A DNA stretch of 64,000 nucleotides from Candidatus Protochlamydia phocaeensis (GTDB lineage: Bacteria > Chlamydiota > Chlamydiia > Chlamydiales > Parachlamydiaceae). Location of the stretch: assembly GCF_001545115.1 (NCBI RefSeq), contig NZ_FCNU01000007.1, forward strand, positions 124,001 through 188,000. The letters are read 5' to 3'. Under the pieces are notes generated by a model. It ran no database searches and was not told where the DNA came from. It saw nothing but the letters and a program-made list of their open reading frames with translations. How positions within the stretch are numbered: position 1 is the stretch's first letter; each line of letters starts with the position of its first letter. Below are positions 35,278-44,198 of the stretch, one piece after another. A program made the translations under genes and the position numbers.

Positions 35278-36753
35278 ATGTCTCGTTTAAGAAAATATCT
35301 ATCAGCTCATTCCCCCGATCAACAGCATACAGCAGCCATTGCCTATTTAGCCGCTCTTGACCATATCGAGACCGTTAATCCCTCTGTGACTGCCAGCATT
35401 ATCCAAGAGCTCAAGGATGAGCGCTCGCATCTAAAATTGATTGCGTCGGAAAACTTTTCTTCCTTGGCCGTTCAGCTTGCCATGGGCAATTTGCTGACGG
35501 ATAAATATGCGGAAGGCTATGCCCACCACCGCTTTTATGCCGGCTGCGACAATGTCGATAAGTTGGAAGAAGAGGCGCAAAACGAGTTGATCCGCTTATA
35601 CCGCTGCGACCATGCCTATGTTCAGCCGCATTCGGGAGCGGACGCCAATTTAGTTGCCCTTTGGGCCATTCTGCTCTATAAGATTCAAAATCCGGAAATG
35701 GAAAAATTGGGCAAAAAGACCTTGGATGAATTGACGGCGGAAGAATATGAAAACATCCGCCAACTTATGGTCAATCAAAAGTTGATGGGCATGTCGCTCA
35801 ATTCGGGCGGCCACTTGACGCATGGTTACCGCCATAATATTTCTTCCAAAATGCTTCGCTCCGTCCTTTACGATGTCGATCCTCAAACGGAGCTATTGGA
35901 CTATGGCGTCTTAGCTCGGCAAGTCCAGCAAGAAAAACCCACGATTTTGATGGCAGGCTATTCGGCTCATCCCCGCCGCCTCAACTTCGCCAAAATGCGC
36001 GAAATCGCCGACAGCGTCGGAGCTGTTCTAATGGTAGATATGGCCCACTTTGCCGGTTTGGTCGCCGGCCAAGTCTTTACCGGCGAATTTGATCCTATTC
36101 CTTATGCCCACGTGGTGACTTCGACGACCCATAAGACCTTGCGCGGCCCGCGCGGCGGCTTTGTCTTGTGCCAAAAAGAATTCAGCGAAGTGGTCAATAA
36201 AGGCTGCCCAGTCGTATTAGGAGGCCCCTTGCCGCATGTCATCGCCGCTAAGGCCGTCGCCTTCAAAGAAGCCAATATGCCCGCCTTTAAATCCTATGCA
36301 CAAAAAATTGTAGAGAATGCCCAATATTTAGCCGGTTGTTTTTTAAAGAAAGGGGCCCGCCTCGTGACGGGAGGAACGGAAAACCACTTGATGATCGTCG
36401 ATGTCTCAAAGTTCGGCTTAACAGGAAGACAAGCCGAATCGCTGCTGCGCGAGGCAAAAATCACCGTCAATCGCAATGCGATCCCTTTCGACAGCCAAGG
36501 GCCTTGGTACACATCGGGCATTCGCCTAGGGACGCCGGCCTTGACAACGCTTGGGATGGGTAAAGAAGAGATGGAAGAAATCGCGGACATTATCTTTTCC
36601 GTGCTTTCCCATGCCAAACCCGCACTGGTCCAAAAAACGGGACAGCCTAGCAAAGCCAACGCAATTGCCGAACCGCAAGTGTTAGAAAGCGCCCGCAGCC
36701 GAGTCGCTCATCTGTTAGCGCGTTTTCCTCTCTATCCGGAAATCGAAATTTAA
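35278..36753 (+). CDS. glyA: Serine hydroxymethyltransferase
   Basis: PLP enzyme interconverting serine and glycine with tetrahydrofolate as one-carbon carrier. The PLP lysine is in TSTTHKTLRGPRGG; YAEGYAHHRFYAGC, VDMAHFAGL and the C-terminal RLGTPALTTLGM are family marks. 491 residues, longer than E. coli GlyA (417), as in other chlamydiae, owing to an N-terminal extension and an insertion near 150-175. AAGGAGG precedes the ATG. Followed by clpP and dapF, the order known in Chlamydia. Confidence 0.97.
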   Translation: MSRLRKYLSAHSPDQQHTAAIAYLAALDHIETVNPSVTASIIQELKDERSHLKLIASENFSSLAVQLAMGNLLTDKYAEGYAHHRFYAGCDNVDKLEEEAQNELIRLYRCDHAYVQPHSGADANLVALWAILLYKIQNPEMEKLGKKTLDELTAEEYENIRQLMVNQKLMGMSLNSGGHLTHGYRHNISSKMLRSVLYDVDPQTELLDYGVLARQVQQEKPTILMAGYSAHPRRLNFAKMREIADSVGAVLMVDMAHFAGLVAGQVFTGEFDPIPYAHVVTSTTHKTLRGPRGGFVLCQKEFSEVVNKGCPVVLGGPLPHVIAAKAVAFKEANMPAFKSYAQKIVENAQYLAGCFLKKGARLVTGGTENHLMIVDVSKFGLTGRQAESLLREAKITVNRNAIPFDSQGPWYTSGIRLGTPALTTLGMGKEEMEEIADIIFSVLSHAKPALVQKTGQPSKANAIAEPQVLESARSRVAHLLARFPLYPEIEI

Positions 36754-36793
36754 GGCTTGAAAAAGGAAAATAAAAGGCATAAAATGAGCCCAA

Positions 36794-36881
36794 TATGCCG
36801 AAGTGAATTCAAAAATTGATTTTTCAATAGCGCCCAAGTCCTCGTTGTCCAAAAGTCAATTTTTGAATTCACTTCGGTATA
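36794..36881. repeat. Long inverted repeat between glyA and clpP
   Basis: Arms at 36794-36819 and 36856-36881 (core CCGAAGTGAATTCAAAAATT / AATTTTTGAATTCACTTCGG) match over 26 bases with one mismatch around a 36-base loop. It may be a terminator for glyA, an RNA structure in the clpP leader or a small mobile repeat. It is not one of the two dispersed families. Confidence 0.8.
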
Positions 36882-36916
36882 TAAATAATTAGATAGAGTT
36901 TTAACGGGAGACTCCC

Positions 36917-37519
36917 ATGGCAAAGAATGACAAAGATAGAAAAGAATCTATTCCTTCAAAAGTAGCAGATAGAATTGAGCACAGCCTTCTAGAAGCCCGC
37001 CGCATTTTTATCTCAGATGCAGTCGATAGCGATTCAGCAAGCGATATCATTCGCAAGCTATGGTATTTAGAATTGACAGATCCTGGAAAGCCTATTCTAT
37101 TTGTCATCAATAGTCCAGGCGGAGCTGTCGATTCTGGCTTTGCCATTTGGGATCAAGTGAAAATGATCTCGTCGCCCGTCACTACATTAGTGACCGGGCT
37201 CGCCGCTTCAATGGGATCCATTCTCAGCTTATGCGCTGCTCCAGGCCGCCGCTTTGCGACGCCTCATTCGCGCATCATGATTCACCAGCCCCTTTTGTCA
37301 GGGGTTATTAAAGGCCAAGCGACAGATCTAGAGATCCAAGCCAAGGAAATGCTGAAAACGCGCAATGGGCTCATTGAAATTTATGTGCAAGCGACCGGCA
37401 AAGATTTTGCCACCATCGAAAAGGCGATCGATCGCGATACATGGATGACGGCTGAAGAAGCCTTGGAGTTCGGCCTATTAGACCGCGTCGTCAATTCTTT
37501 CCAAGATCTCGAAGCTTAA
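36917..37519 (+). CDS. clpP: ATP-dependent Clp protease proteolytic subunit ClpP
   Basis: Serine peptidase forming the tetradecameric Clp chamber. Catalytic Ser is in [11 protein letters not shown], His in RIMIHQPL and Asp in the KAIDRDTWM segment. 200 residues. Chlamydiae carry two ClpP paralogues; the position after glyA corresponds to ClpP1 there, and the other copy is not in this window. ATG preceded by GGGAG. dapF starts seven bases after the stop. Confidence 0.95.
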   Translation: MAKNDKDRKESIPSKVADRIEHSLLEARRIFISDAVDSDSASDIIRKLWYLELTDPGKPILFVINSPGGAVDSGFAIWDQVKMISSPVTTLVTGLAASMGSILSLCAAPGRRFATPHSRIMIHQPLLSGVIKGQATDLEIQAKEMLKTRNGLIEIYVQATGKDFATIEKAIDRDTWMTAEEALEFGLLDRVVNSFQDLEA

Positions 37520-37526
37520 ACGCTTT

Positions 37527-38399
37527 ATGCGATGGGCATTTGCCAAATACACGGGATGCGGCAACGATTTCATCTTATTTGATAATCGCCAAGGCCGCTT
37601 CCCTTTATCCACTCCCGGTTTGATCCAACGCCTATGCCATCGGCAGTGGGGAATTGGAGCGGACGGTGTGATTTTGCTGGAATCTTCTTCCCTTGCGCAT
37701 GCCCGCATGCGCATTTTCAATGCAGATGGAAGCGAAGCCGAAATGTGCGGCAATGGAGTCCGCTGCCTAGTTCACTGGATGGGGTCTTTGGGCTTTTCCT
37801 CCCCCTCTTATACAATAGAAACCATGCTGCGCACCTTGAAGGCCTGGCGCATGGGAGACCAAGTCCGCATTGAAATGGGTTCTCCTTCGCGTTTGCAATG
37901 GCATGTTCCTTTGCGTTTTGAATCCGCCTGCCTATTCGTTCATCACTTGGATACAGGCGTGCCACATGCCGTGCTCTTTGTAGAAGATGTCGATGCCGTC
38001 GAATTAAACCGTTTAGGCCCCTTTATCCGCCACCACTCTCTTTGGCATCCGCATGGAGCAAATGTCTCCATTGGACAGCAGATTGATCACACTTTATTTA
38101 AAGTCCGCACATTCGAGCGGGGTGTAGAAGGAGAGACACTGGCTTGCGGGACAGGGGCGACTGCTGTTGCGCTGGCTGCCGCCTATTTGCATCATTTAGT
38201 GGGACCGCTGAGTATGCAGACGCGCTCTGGCGACTGCTTGCAGATTAGCTTTAAGTTAGCGGGCCAACGCTTTAAGGATGTGACCATGACCGGACCGGCT
38301 ATCTGCACGTTTGAGGGAGAGATTGATTTGCCTGAAAATGATGAACAAACGGCATGCTTTTCGGTTGCCTCTAACTCTATCGATTCGATACAATTATAG
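37527..38399 (+). CDS. dapF: Diaminopimelate epimerase
   Basis: Converts LL- to meso-diaminopimelate for peptidoglycan and lysine. Both catalytic cysteines are seen: Cys74 in MCGNGVRC and Cys207 in LACGTGAT. 290 residues. Forms an operon with clpP (seven-base gap). In Chlamydia the homologue has been reported to have broad racemase activity; whether that holds here is unknown. Presence fits a chlamydia that keeps a peptidoglycan pathway. Confidence 0.96.
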   Translation: MRWAFAKYTGCGNDFILFDNRQGRFPLSTPGLIQRLCHRQWGIGADGVILLESSSLAHARMRIFNADGSEAEMCGNGVRCLVHWMGSLGFSSPSYTIETMLRTLKAWRMGDQVRIEMGSPSRLQWHVPLRFESACLFVHHLDTGVPHAVLFVEDVDAVELNRLGPFIRHHSLWHPHGANVSIGQQIDHTLFKVRTFERGVEGETLACGTGATAVALAAAYLHHLVGPLSMQTRSGDCLQISFKLAGQRFKDVTMTGPAICTFEGEIDLPENDEQTACFSVASNSIDSIQL

Positions 38400-38525
38400 C
38401 TCGCTTTGCCGGTGAGATGAATATTCACCGCTGTTTTTAAAATATTTTCTGTTAAGGTAAGGTTGTTATTTTCATTTATGAAAGGCAGACAACTTTCTCA
38501 ACCCTATTAAGGACAAAACATCAAC

Positions 38526-39704
38526 ATGTGTGCAAGCAAAAATAAACAAGAAGCCCAGAATCCCCTTATTCTTCGTTGCCATCGCTTGATGGAAGCATTT
38601 GCCAAGTCCGATGATGAAAGGGATTTTTATATTGACCGCCTAGAAGGCTTTTTAATCTATGTTGATTTAGATAAACCTGAGGCTGAATTGCAAGCTCTTG
38701 AAGAAGAGCTTACGCAAAATGCCGATCGCTATTGCCTTATTCCCAAGCTCTCTTTTTACGAGACAAAGAAAATTATGGAAGGCTTTGTCAATGAAAAGGT
38801 CTACGATATAGATACAAAAGAAAAGTTGCTGGATATCATTCAATCAAAAGAAGCGCGGGAGAACTTTTTAGAATTTATCTATGACCATCATGCCGAGCAG
38901 GAAAAATGGCAGCAATACTATCAAGAACGTTCGCGCATACGCATTATTGAATGGCTGCGTCTGAATCACTTTCATTTTGTTTTTGAAGAGGATTTGGATT
39001 TTCCTCGTCAATTAACAGAAAAGCTTAAGCATGCTTTATTCCAGCCGAAGGTTGGCAAAGATATCATGACTGCCCGCAAAGCGTTATTTGCTAAAGCGAA
39101 GACGTATTATTCCAATGAGGCTTTGAATCCTCGCCCCAAGCGCGGCCGCCCGCCCAAGCAAGCTGCCAAGCCCGACATTGAGCCTCAAGTGACGATCGAT
39201 ATTTATACGACTGTTCCCCCTCCTGTTCGACCCTTTCTCTTTACTCCTGAGCTCAGCTCTTCCTCTTCTTTCTCTATTTTCTCCTCTAAGTTTGATTCGG
39301 AAGAGGATTTGTTATCAAACCGACGCCAGCATATCAACGATGCAGATGCCTCTTTGAGCCAAAAATTGGCTTCTTTGCGCTCGCTTTCAAACCGATGGGT
39401 AGAAAAATCCCCTCCTCCTTCTACAGAAAAAAATCCTTATGCCATAGATAGCAGCTTTGATGACGACGAAGATGATGAGGATGATGAGGATGAAGAGTTC
39501 AGAGAAAAGCCCAAATCAAAACAGAAGGCCTCTTCGAAGACGACCCGCGCTTCAAAAGCTAAAGCGCCGGCTAAAAAGACTTCGGCGAGTAAGACTGCTA
39601 AGCCTGAAAAGCCGAAAGCTAAGCGCATCATGCCAAAGGAGAGCAAAAAAAATTCTTCCTCAAGCACTAAACCTTTGAAAAAACTTTTACCAAAGAAAAA
39701 ATAA
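38526..39704 (+). CDS. UPF0158 family protein with AT-hook and histone-like tail
   Basis: 392 residues. The N-terminal ~190 residues match the UPF0158 family known next to dapF in Chlamydia (CT429). Beyond it, PKRGRPPK at about residue 205 is an AT-hook-type motif; a Ser-rich linker and a run of acidic residues (about 312-325, DDDEDDEDDEDEE) follow; the last ~65 residues are Lys/Ala/Ser-rich like histone H1 or chlamydial Hc1. The tail suggests binding to DNA or RNA. Function of the core is unknown. Confidence 0.8.
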   Translation: MCASKNKQEAQNPLILRCHRLMEAFAKSDDERDFYIDRLEGFLIYVDLDKPEAELQALEEELTQNADRYCLIPKLSFYETKKIMEGFVNEKVYDIDTKEKLLDIIQSKEARENFLEFIYDHHAEQEKWQQYYQERSRIRIIEWLRLNHFHFVFEEDLDFPRQLTEKLKHALFQPKVGKDIMTARKALFAKAKTYYSNEALNPRPKRGRPPKQAAKPDIEPQVTIDIYTTVPPPVRPFLFTPELSSSSSFSIFSSKFDSEEDLLSNRRQHINDADASLSQKLASLRSLSNRWVEKSPPPSTEKNPYAIDSSFDDDEDDEDDEDEEFREKPKSKQKASSKTTRASKAKAPAKKTSASKTAKPEKPKAKRIMPKESKKNSSSSTKPLKKLLPKKK

Positions 39705-39734
39705 TTATCTGTTGGTAGAAAAAATCCTTTCTTC

Positions 39735-39762
39735 ATATAGCGCAGATAAATCTGCGCTATAT
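39735..39762. terminator. Palindromic hairpin after the UPF0158 gene
   Basis: ATATAGCGCAGA-TAAA-TCTGCGCTATAT: a perfect 12-pair stem. It covers the in-frame ATG at 39761 of the next gene, one reason to place that gene's start at 39824. Confidence 0.6.
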
Positions 39763-39823
39763 GGCTCAATTCAAGCACAGAATAAACTGCCGCTTGCCAA
39801 TTAATATTTCAGTGGAGACAGAC

Positions 39824-40483
39824 ATGTTTAATAAGGCGCAAATCCCTACTAATCAAAATCGCTTTTCTTTTTATTTCAGTTCGTTGCTCTTGTTTAATCT
39901 TATCTTCTCCCCTTTTTCACTATTTGCTTTTGCCAAACAAGCTTCCATCCAACAAATCGCAACCATTGGCGCACCAACCACCGGTCCTGCGTTAACTGGC
40001 ATGGTAGGAGCGTCAAAACAAAAACGCTGCAAGCTCCCCTCCCGTTCATCCAAGATAGCGGGCCTGATAGAAACAAAAAAACCTTCCGTGCAGCCCGGAG
40101 TCCCCTCCTCGTTTCAGCATGGAACGGCTTCTTTGACTTTCAATTTTACGCATTCCGACAACCATCGTTCCGTAAAAGGGCTTGTTTTCACTCCCGTTAT
40201 CGTTAAACCAGACGGCACAACGGTCCAAGGAATATCGATGGGACCTGGCGACTCTCCCCAAGCGCTGATTATTCCAGCCCCTGCCCAAATCGGCATTTAC
40301 AGTCTCTTTCTCCTCGCCGATTCTATCCCAGACCAAAATAGCGGTCATGCAATTGTCGAGGCCTCAGCGAGCACCCATCCTGATAATCAAACAGCGTATA
40401 CTCTGCTTCCTTTTTCCTCCTCTATTGCTGCAGGAGACCAATTTAGCGCGGATTATGTGTATTCTCCTAATTTAGCGCCTTGA
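39824..40483 (+). CDS. Secreted protein, 219 aa, unknown function
   Basis: N-terminal signal peptide (basic start, then hydrophobic LLLFNLIFSPFSLFAFA, predicted cut near AFAKQA). The mature part is Pro/Ser/Thr-rich and beta-like (ASLTFNFTHS, GLVFTPVIVKPDG, GIYSLFLLADS), suggesting an immunoglobulin-like or similar sandwich. GGAG precedes the ATG at 39824. No family recognised. Probably periplasmic, outer-membrane or secreted. Confidence 0.65.
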   Translation: MFNKAQIPTNQNRFSFYFSSLLLFNLIFSPFSLFAFAKQASIQQIATIGAPTTGPALTGMVGASKQKRCKLPSRSSKIAGLIETKKPSVQPGVPSSFQHGTASLTFNFTHSDNHRSVKGLVFTPVIVKPDGTTVQGISMGPGDSPQALIIPAPAQIGIYSLFLLADSIPDQNSGHAIVEASASTHPDNQTAYTLLPFSSSIAAGDQFSADYVYSPNLAP

Positions 40484-40561
40484 TAATCTGATAGACAGGC
40501 TAGCCGTTGTCTGATCAATGCCTAGCCTTTAATCCGAGGCATTCCCCCTTCTAAAGATCAA

Positions 40562-41326
40562 TTAGGCCAGTGCAGTTGCCTCATGGGAGGCAGAAGCTGG
40601 CGGATTCAGCCACGAAACTAAGCGCCGCGGCATAGCAGCACAGGCTCCAAGCGCATTGCCAACACATCCTGCCATATACTCTCCGATATTAGTTGTCCCT
40701 AACACATAGATTGCCGCCAAATTAAGGATCGAAATACCTATACAAAGCCGTCTAAGGGACGTTGGACCAGAGCGAATGTAGATAGAAATAATATTATGGA
40801 AACCATGACCGAGAATGGAAAACGAAACAGTTTTATATTTATCGCTTAAGTAGCCATACGCCAATCCGCTTGTATAGCAAAAAGCCATTTGTATAAGCTT
40901 ATAAGTTACATTAGAGCGAAGATTGATCAAGTGAGTGAACGTAAAAATAACGGCTGACAAGCGTACACGGACAGTGCGCTGTATACGCAATTCATCCTCG
41001 GTCGGCTCCCTTCGTACAACAAATTTATGCCAGCCTGTTTGGCACAATGCAATTCCCCCTTGTATAACCCCTCTAAAGAAAATTTCTTCAAAAATTGGCC
41101 CTGAGACAGCAAGGAACAAGCTCAACCTAAGATCAACCCCATTATCCTTATTGAACAGACGTTTGACCATCATATCTAAGAATGCGACGCTTGCCACAAT
41201 CTTGACTGCTTCCGCAACAATCCGGTAGATCTGCCGGCTAAGGGGATGACTGATCACCGGATAAACATAACGAGCTGTAAAAGATAATTGTTCCGCTTGC
41301 GGCATCGATTGGGGATTCACATTCAC
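40562..41326 (-). CDS. CPBP family intramembrane metalloprotease
   Basis: Membrane protein with the CPBP (CAAX protease/bacteriocin-processing) motifs: FEEIFFRG (EExxxR), a conserved His in FTFTHLINL and a third in LGHGFHNII. About six membrane segments. These enzymes cut near membranes; in eukaryotes the relative Rce1 trims prenylated proteins, so an action on host proteins is possible but not shown. Start is uncertain: GTG at 41326 follows TTAGGG, whereas a TTG at 41398 has no ribosome site and an ATG at 41305 is also in frame. Confidence 0.85.
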   Translation of the reverse strand: MNVNPQSMPQAEQLSFTARYVYPVISHPLSRQIYRIVAEAVKIVASVAFLDMMVKRLFNKDNGVDLRLSLFLAVSGPIFEEIFFRGVIQGGIALCQTGWHKFVVRREPTEDELRIQRTVRVRLSAVIFTFTHLINLRSNVTYKLIQMAFCYTSGLAYGYLSDKYKTVSFSILGHGFHNIISIYIRSGPTSLRRLCIGISILNLAAIYVLGTTNIGEYMAGCVGNALGACAAMPRRLVSWLNPPASASHEATALA

Positions 41327-41714
41327 AATTATTACCCTAAGGTTAACTAAAACAAAAAAAACAGGATAAATACTAACGAACAAAAAACTTGATTTCAATA
41401 AATTAAAATTTAAAAATTAAATCCAAGCAAAATTTAATATTTAATAAATTGAGCCTATCCGTCTCTTTAGAGCTTGCCTTCAAATTTCTTTCACTTAGTG
41501 TATATTAAAACTCAAAGAAGCAACCTTAGGAATCTTTTAGGTGTAGTCTGCAAGTTATCCAATCTCTTAAGAAAAGCTTGATCCACAAACAAGCTTTCTA
41601 TACTTTACTGATCAATTTTATACATAAGTGTACGCAACACCAACTCTGCTTATGTATAAACCGAAGCCTATAAATGTCTCTTTATAACAAAACGTTAAAG
41701 ATAAGCAGGTGGAT
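41327..41714. other. Spacer with a 12-bp perfect inverted repeat
   Basis: TTTATACATAAG (41617-41628) and CTTATGTATAAA (41649-41660) pair around a 20-base loop, about 55 bases before the start of the next gene. Possibly an operator or leader hairpin. The rest is AT-rich spacer between divergent genes; no gene seen. Confidence 0.4.
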
Positions 41715-42560
41715 ATGCGATTAAAGGATCAAATACGAATTGCTCTTTCTGCGCTTTTTATAGCCATGGCCCTTCCCCTTCACACATTGCTCGCGGACGA
41801 CGAAGATTTAATAACTACGGTAGGAAGGCAAAGAATTGATAAAATCATTGAACCCTATCTCATTCCAAAAGACAGTCTCTTAGCTGAATACTTAAAAGCA
41901 CTTTTTAACAATCCTAGCATGCTTAATTCGGTTGAGCATCTTAAAAAGGCAGGCTTTACGGTCAAAAATGGAAACCATAAAAATGGGCGCCATAGATTAA
42001 TGGTTGCCTCCCATCCTCTGCTGCCTTATCTCATGTTCAAAAAATTCCCAAACGGACAACCACAAAAGCAACAGCTCGATAATTTTCTCAAACGCATTCA
42101 CGGAGCTGAAATCTTGCGCCGGGCTATTGCCAAACATAATTGCAAGCATCTTGTTGTTCCACAAAAATGGCTCTATAAGCTCCCTCAGGCATTTGCCGAC
42201 TCTAATGGCCCTTCTTACCTGTTAGTTGTCGAAAATATGGATATCTATGACGACTGGAAAGATCCGAACGGGGTTGCAAGAAGCTTATATTACAATATGG
42301 ACATTGAGACGTTAACGGAGTTCTGCATCGTCTTGCATGAAGTAGGAGGATGCGATGCCTATCCAAGGAATCAGCCCTTCACTCGCTCTGGCAAGATTGC
42401 TTTTGTAGATACAGAGCATGTAGGCCATATGAAAGGCCACTTCCTTAAACACATTGTTCCCGAGCTCAATCCCGATCTACAAGCTTACGCAATTGCCTTG
42501 TGGAATAAGCTCGAACAGGAAAAACATGGAAGGTATGAGCTTTCGCTTCTTGCGCATTAA
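41715..42560 (+). CDS. Secreted protein of a paralogous family (member 1), kinase-like motifs
   Basis: 281 residues with a signal peptide (hydrophobic IALSALFIAMALPL, cut near LLADDE). It shares aligned blocks with the product of 59557-60423: PYLIPKDS / PYFLPEDH, KAGFTV / QAGFRI, RIHGAEILRR / RIEGAKRIQK, VPQKWLYKLP / VPKEWIYPLP and GKIAFVDTE / GRIAFVDTE. The order of a hinge-like LLVVENMDI and a later FVDTE recalls protein-kinase-like folds (hinge and DFG), but key kinase residues are not clear. AGGTGG precedes ATG 41715. Confidence 0.75.
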   Translation: MRLKDQIRIALSALFIAMALPLHTLLADDEDLITTVGRQRIDKIIEPYLIPKDSLLAEYLKALFNNPSMLNSVEHLKKAGFTVKNGNHKNGRHRLMVASHPLLPYLMFKKFPNGQPQKQQLDNFLKRIHGAEILRRAIAKHNCKHLVVPQKWLYKLPQAFADSNGPSYLLVVENMDIYDDWKDPNGVARSLYYNMDIETLTEFCIVLHEVGGCDAYPRNQPFTRSGKIAFVDTEHVGHMKGHFLKHIVPELNPDLQAYAIALWNKLEQEKHGRYELSLLAH

Positions 42561-42567
42561 TGCTTAT

Positions 42568-42684
42568 TAACGTGAGTTTGGAGTTTTTTTGCCCTTTCGA
42601 CTGCGTCAAAGCCGCGGAGATGAAAAAAAATAGCAAAAGCCTTCACATCAGTCCAAAGGGCACAAAAATTCCAAACTCACGTTA
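42568..42684. repeat. MITE-like inverted-repeat element, copy B
   Basis: Starts TAACGTGAGTTTGGAGTTTT and ends ATTCCAAACTCACGTTA: the outer 15 bases are perfect inverted repeats. Inner blocks CTTTCGACTGCGTCAAAGC and CAGTCCAAAGG match the two end types described for copy F. Begins eight bases after the stop codon of the preceding gene. Confidence 0.9.
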
Positions 42685-42927
42685 TTAGACGTTTATTTTT
42701 TATTTTGGTCATTGACAAAATTTAAACTAAAGAATAGAATGGATGCTACTTAAAAAGTTTAATCTTGCCCTACTTATGAAAAATCATTTTTTCTCTTTAC
42801 AGTCTAAAAAATCTTCTGTTTTAGCTGTTTACTTTTCCCTTATTTTCCTTCTTATTGGCGTGTAAGCCAATTTTCCTTATTTTCTTTAGCTTTAAATTTT
42901 CCTTTATATTTTGATAGATTAAAAATT
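42685..42927. other. AT-rich spacer, no supported gene
   Basis: A frame of 29 codons from ATG 42776 (hydrophobic, ending LIFLLIGV) is open but has no ribosome site and is not called. Nothing else is seen. Confidence 0.3.
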
Positions 42928-43086
42928 ATGTGTAATTCAACTTTAGATCCCATGCCCCGTCCGGATTCTCCGCTGTCGGCATCTTTTTCATCCCCTTCTT
43001 GGCGTTCTTCCTCTTCACTCGTCGTAGTGTTTTTCTCTTTCATTCTTCTTTTTATTCTCCTCGTTATTCTCCTTATTTGCCTTTAA
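42928..43086 (+). CDS. Small protein with C-terminal membrane anchor, 52 aa
   Basis: Reads MCNSTLDPMPRPDSPLSASF, a Ser/Pro-rich head, then a single strongly hydrophobic helix (about 31-52, VVVFFSFILLFILLVILLI) reaching the last residue. This is the layout of a tail-anchored protein. There is no Shine-Dalgarno site, which also holds for several accessory genes here. Lies 172 bases before the carrier-like gene on the same strand. Could be a chance frame. Confidence 0.4.
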   Translation: MCNSTLDPMPRPDSPLSASFSSPSWRSSSSLVVVFFSFILLFILLVILLICL

Positions 43087-43258
43087 TTGACTTTAAAAGG
43101 CCGGCATCCAATTTTTGTTGATTGGCGCTAGAATTGCGCGTTTTGATGCCATTCGATTTTTCTTTCAATTCATTTCCTTACCTAATTGAGGATATGGGTT
43201 GAAAACAATATCGAATCGGTCGATATTGTGATTAAAATAATTAATACAGGATAAAACT

Positions 43259-44194
43259 ATGTCTATACCATCTGTTGGATCTTCCTCGGGAAGCCCTACG
43301 CCGCCTGCACCGCAGCAGCCGGCCAAACAATCTTTTTTTCATTTTTTCGTCCAAAAGTGGGCAGAAAGTCCTTACCAAAATATTTTAACGGGACTATTGG
43401 CCGGCACGGGTGAGGTCATTGCCGATCATCCTTTAGCCATGATAAAGAATGACATGATCCAGGGAACGTTTAGTTGGAAAAAATTAAGCTTTAAGACTCT
43501 CTATGCAGGCGCGGGAGCAAATATCATGGGGATGGGAACGAATACAGCTGTCGCCATGTATGCCTTGGGATATTTTCGCAATTTTTTCTCTAAAGAAGAC
43601 GGCCAGTCAACCGCTTGGGAAAACTTATGCGCGTCTATCGGTGCTGGAGCGGTGGCTTCTCCCACCACAAATTTCTTCGAGCTCATGATCATCAGGTATA
43701 ATAACAAAGTCAAGCAGCACACCCATCTCTTAGAGAAGTATAAAGGCAACAAGCGAATAATGGAGCGCCTGCAACGTTTTAAGCCCTCTTACTCAAGCAC
43801 ATTCATCGAATTGTGGAAAAGCTATCACTGTAAAATGTTCACGATTGGCCTTCCCTATATGGTCTTACGTGAAATCGGATTTACAGCAGCTTATGGGGCT
43901 GGAGGACGCTATATGAAAGACAGGCTTAAAGAAGCCGGTGTATCCAAAGATTGGGCTGCGACTATTGGCGGAGGCATCTTGGCAGGCTTTAGCGGTGCCG
44001 TTATCACCCAGCCTTTCGATAATTGGACGACGAGGCGCAAAGTGGGAATGCCGTTGACTTTCTCTGAAGCCTTTCAAGGACTTACAGCGCGAAGTGCACG
44101 TGTTGCCTCTGCCATCACAATTTTTTGCCTGTTTGATCAATGGGCTGAAGAATTAAGCAAGAAGGTCTCGTCCACTAATAAAGAGACTGAATAA
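43259..44194 (+). CDS. Mitochondrial carrier (SLC25)-like membrane protein
   Basis: 311 residues with the threefold layout of mitochondrial carriers, six membrane helices in three pairs. First helices end in Pro motifs: GLLAGTGEVIADHPLAMIK (repeat 1), GAGAVASPTTNFFELMI (repeat 2) and GGILAGFSGAVITQPFDNW followed by TTRR (repeat 3, close to the PxDxxKTR signature). Second helices follow aromatic/Gly links: LYAGAGANIMG, a KMFTIGLPYMVLREIGF block, and FQGLTARSARVASA. Repeats 1 and 2 are degenerate at acidic signature positions. The N-terminal ~25 residues are Ser/Pro-rich and unstructured. Carriers are otherwise eukaryotic apart from cases such as Legionella LncP, so host origin and host-membrane action are inferred. 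AGGA precedes the ATG. Confidence 0.8.
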   Translation: MSIPSVGSSSGSPTPPAPQQPAKQSFFHFFVQKWAESPYQNILTGLLAGTGEVIADHPLAMIKNDMIQGTFSWKKLSFKTLYAGAGANIMGMGTNTAVAMYALGYFRNFFSKEDGQSTAWENLCASIGAGAVASPTTNFFELMIIRYNNKVKQHTHLLEKYKGNKRIMERLQRFKPSYSSTFIELWKSYHCKMFTIGLPYMVLREIGFTAAYGAGGRYMKDRLKEAGVSKDWAATIGGGILAGFSGAVITQPFDNWTTRRKVGMPLTFSEAFQGLTARSARVASAITIFCLFDQWAEELSKKVSSTNKETE

Positions 44195-44198
44195 ACAC

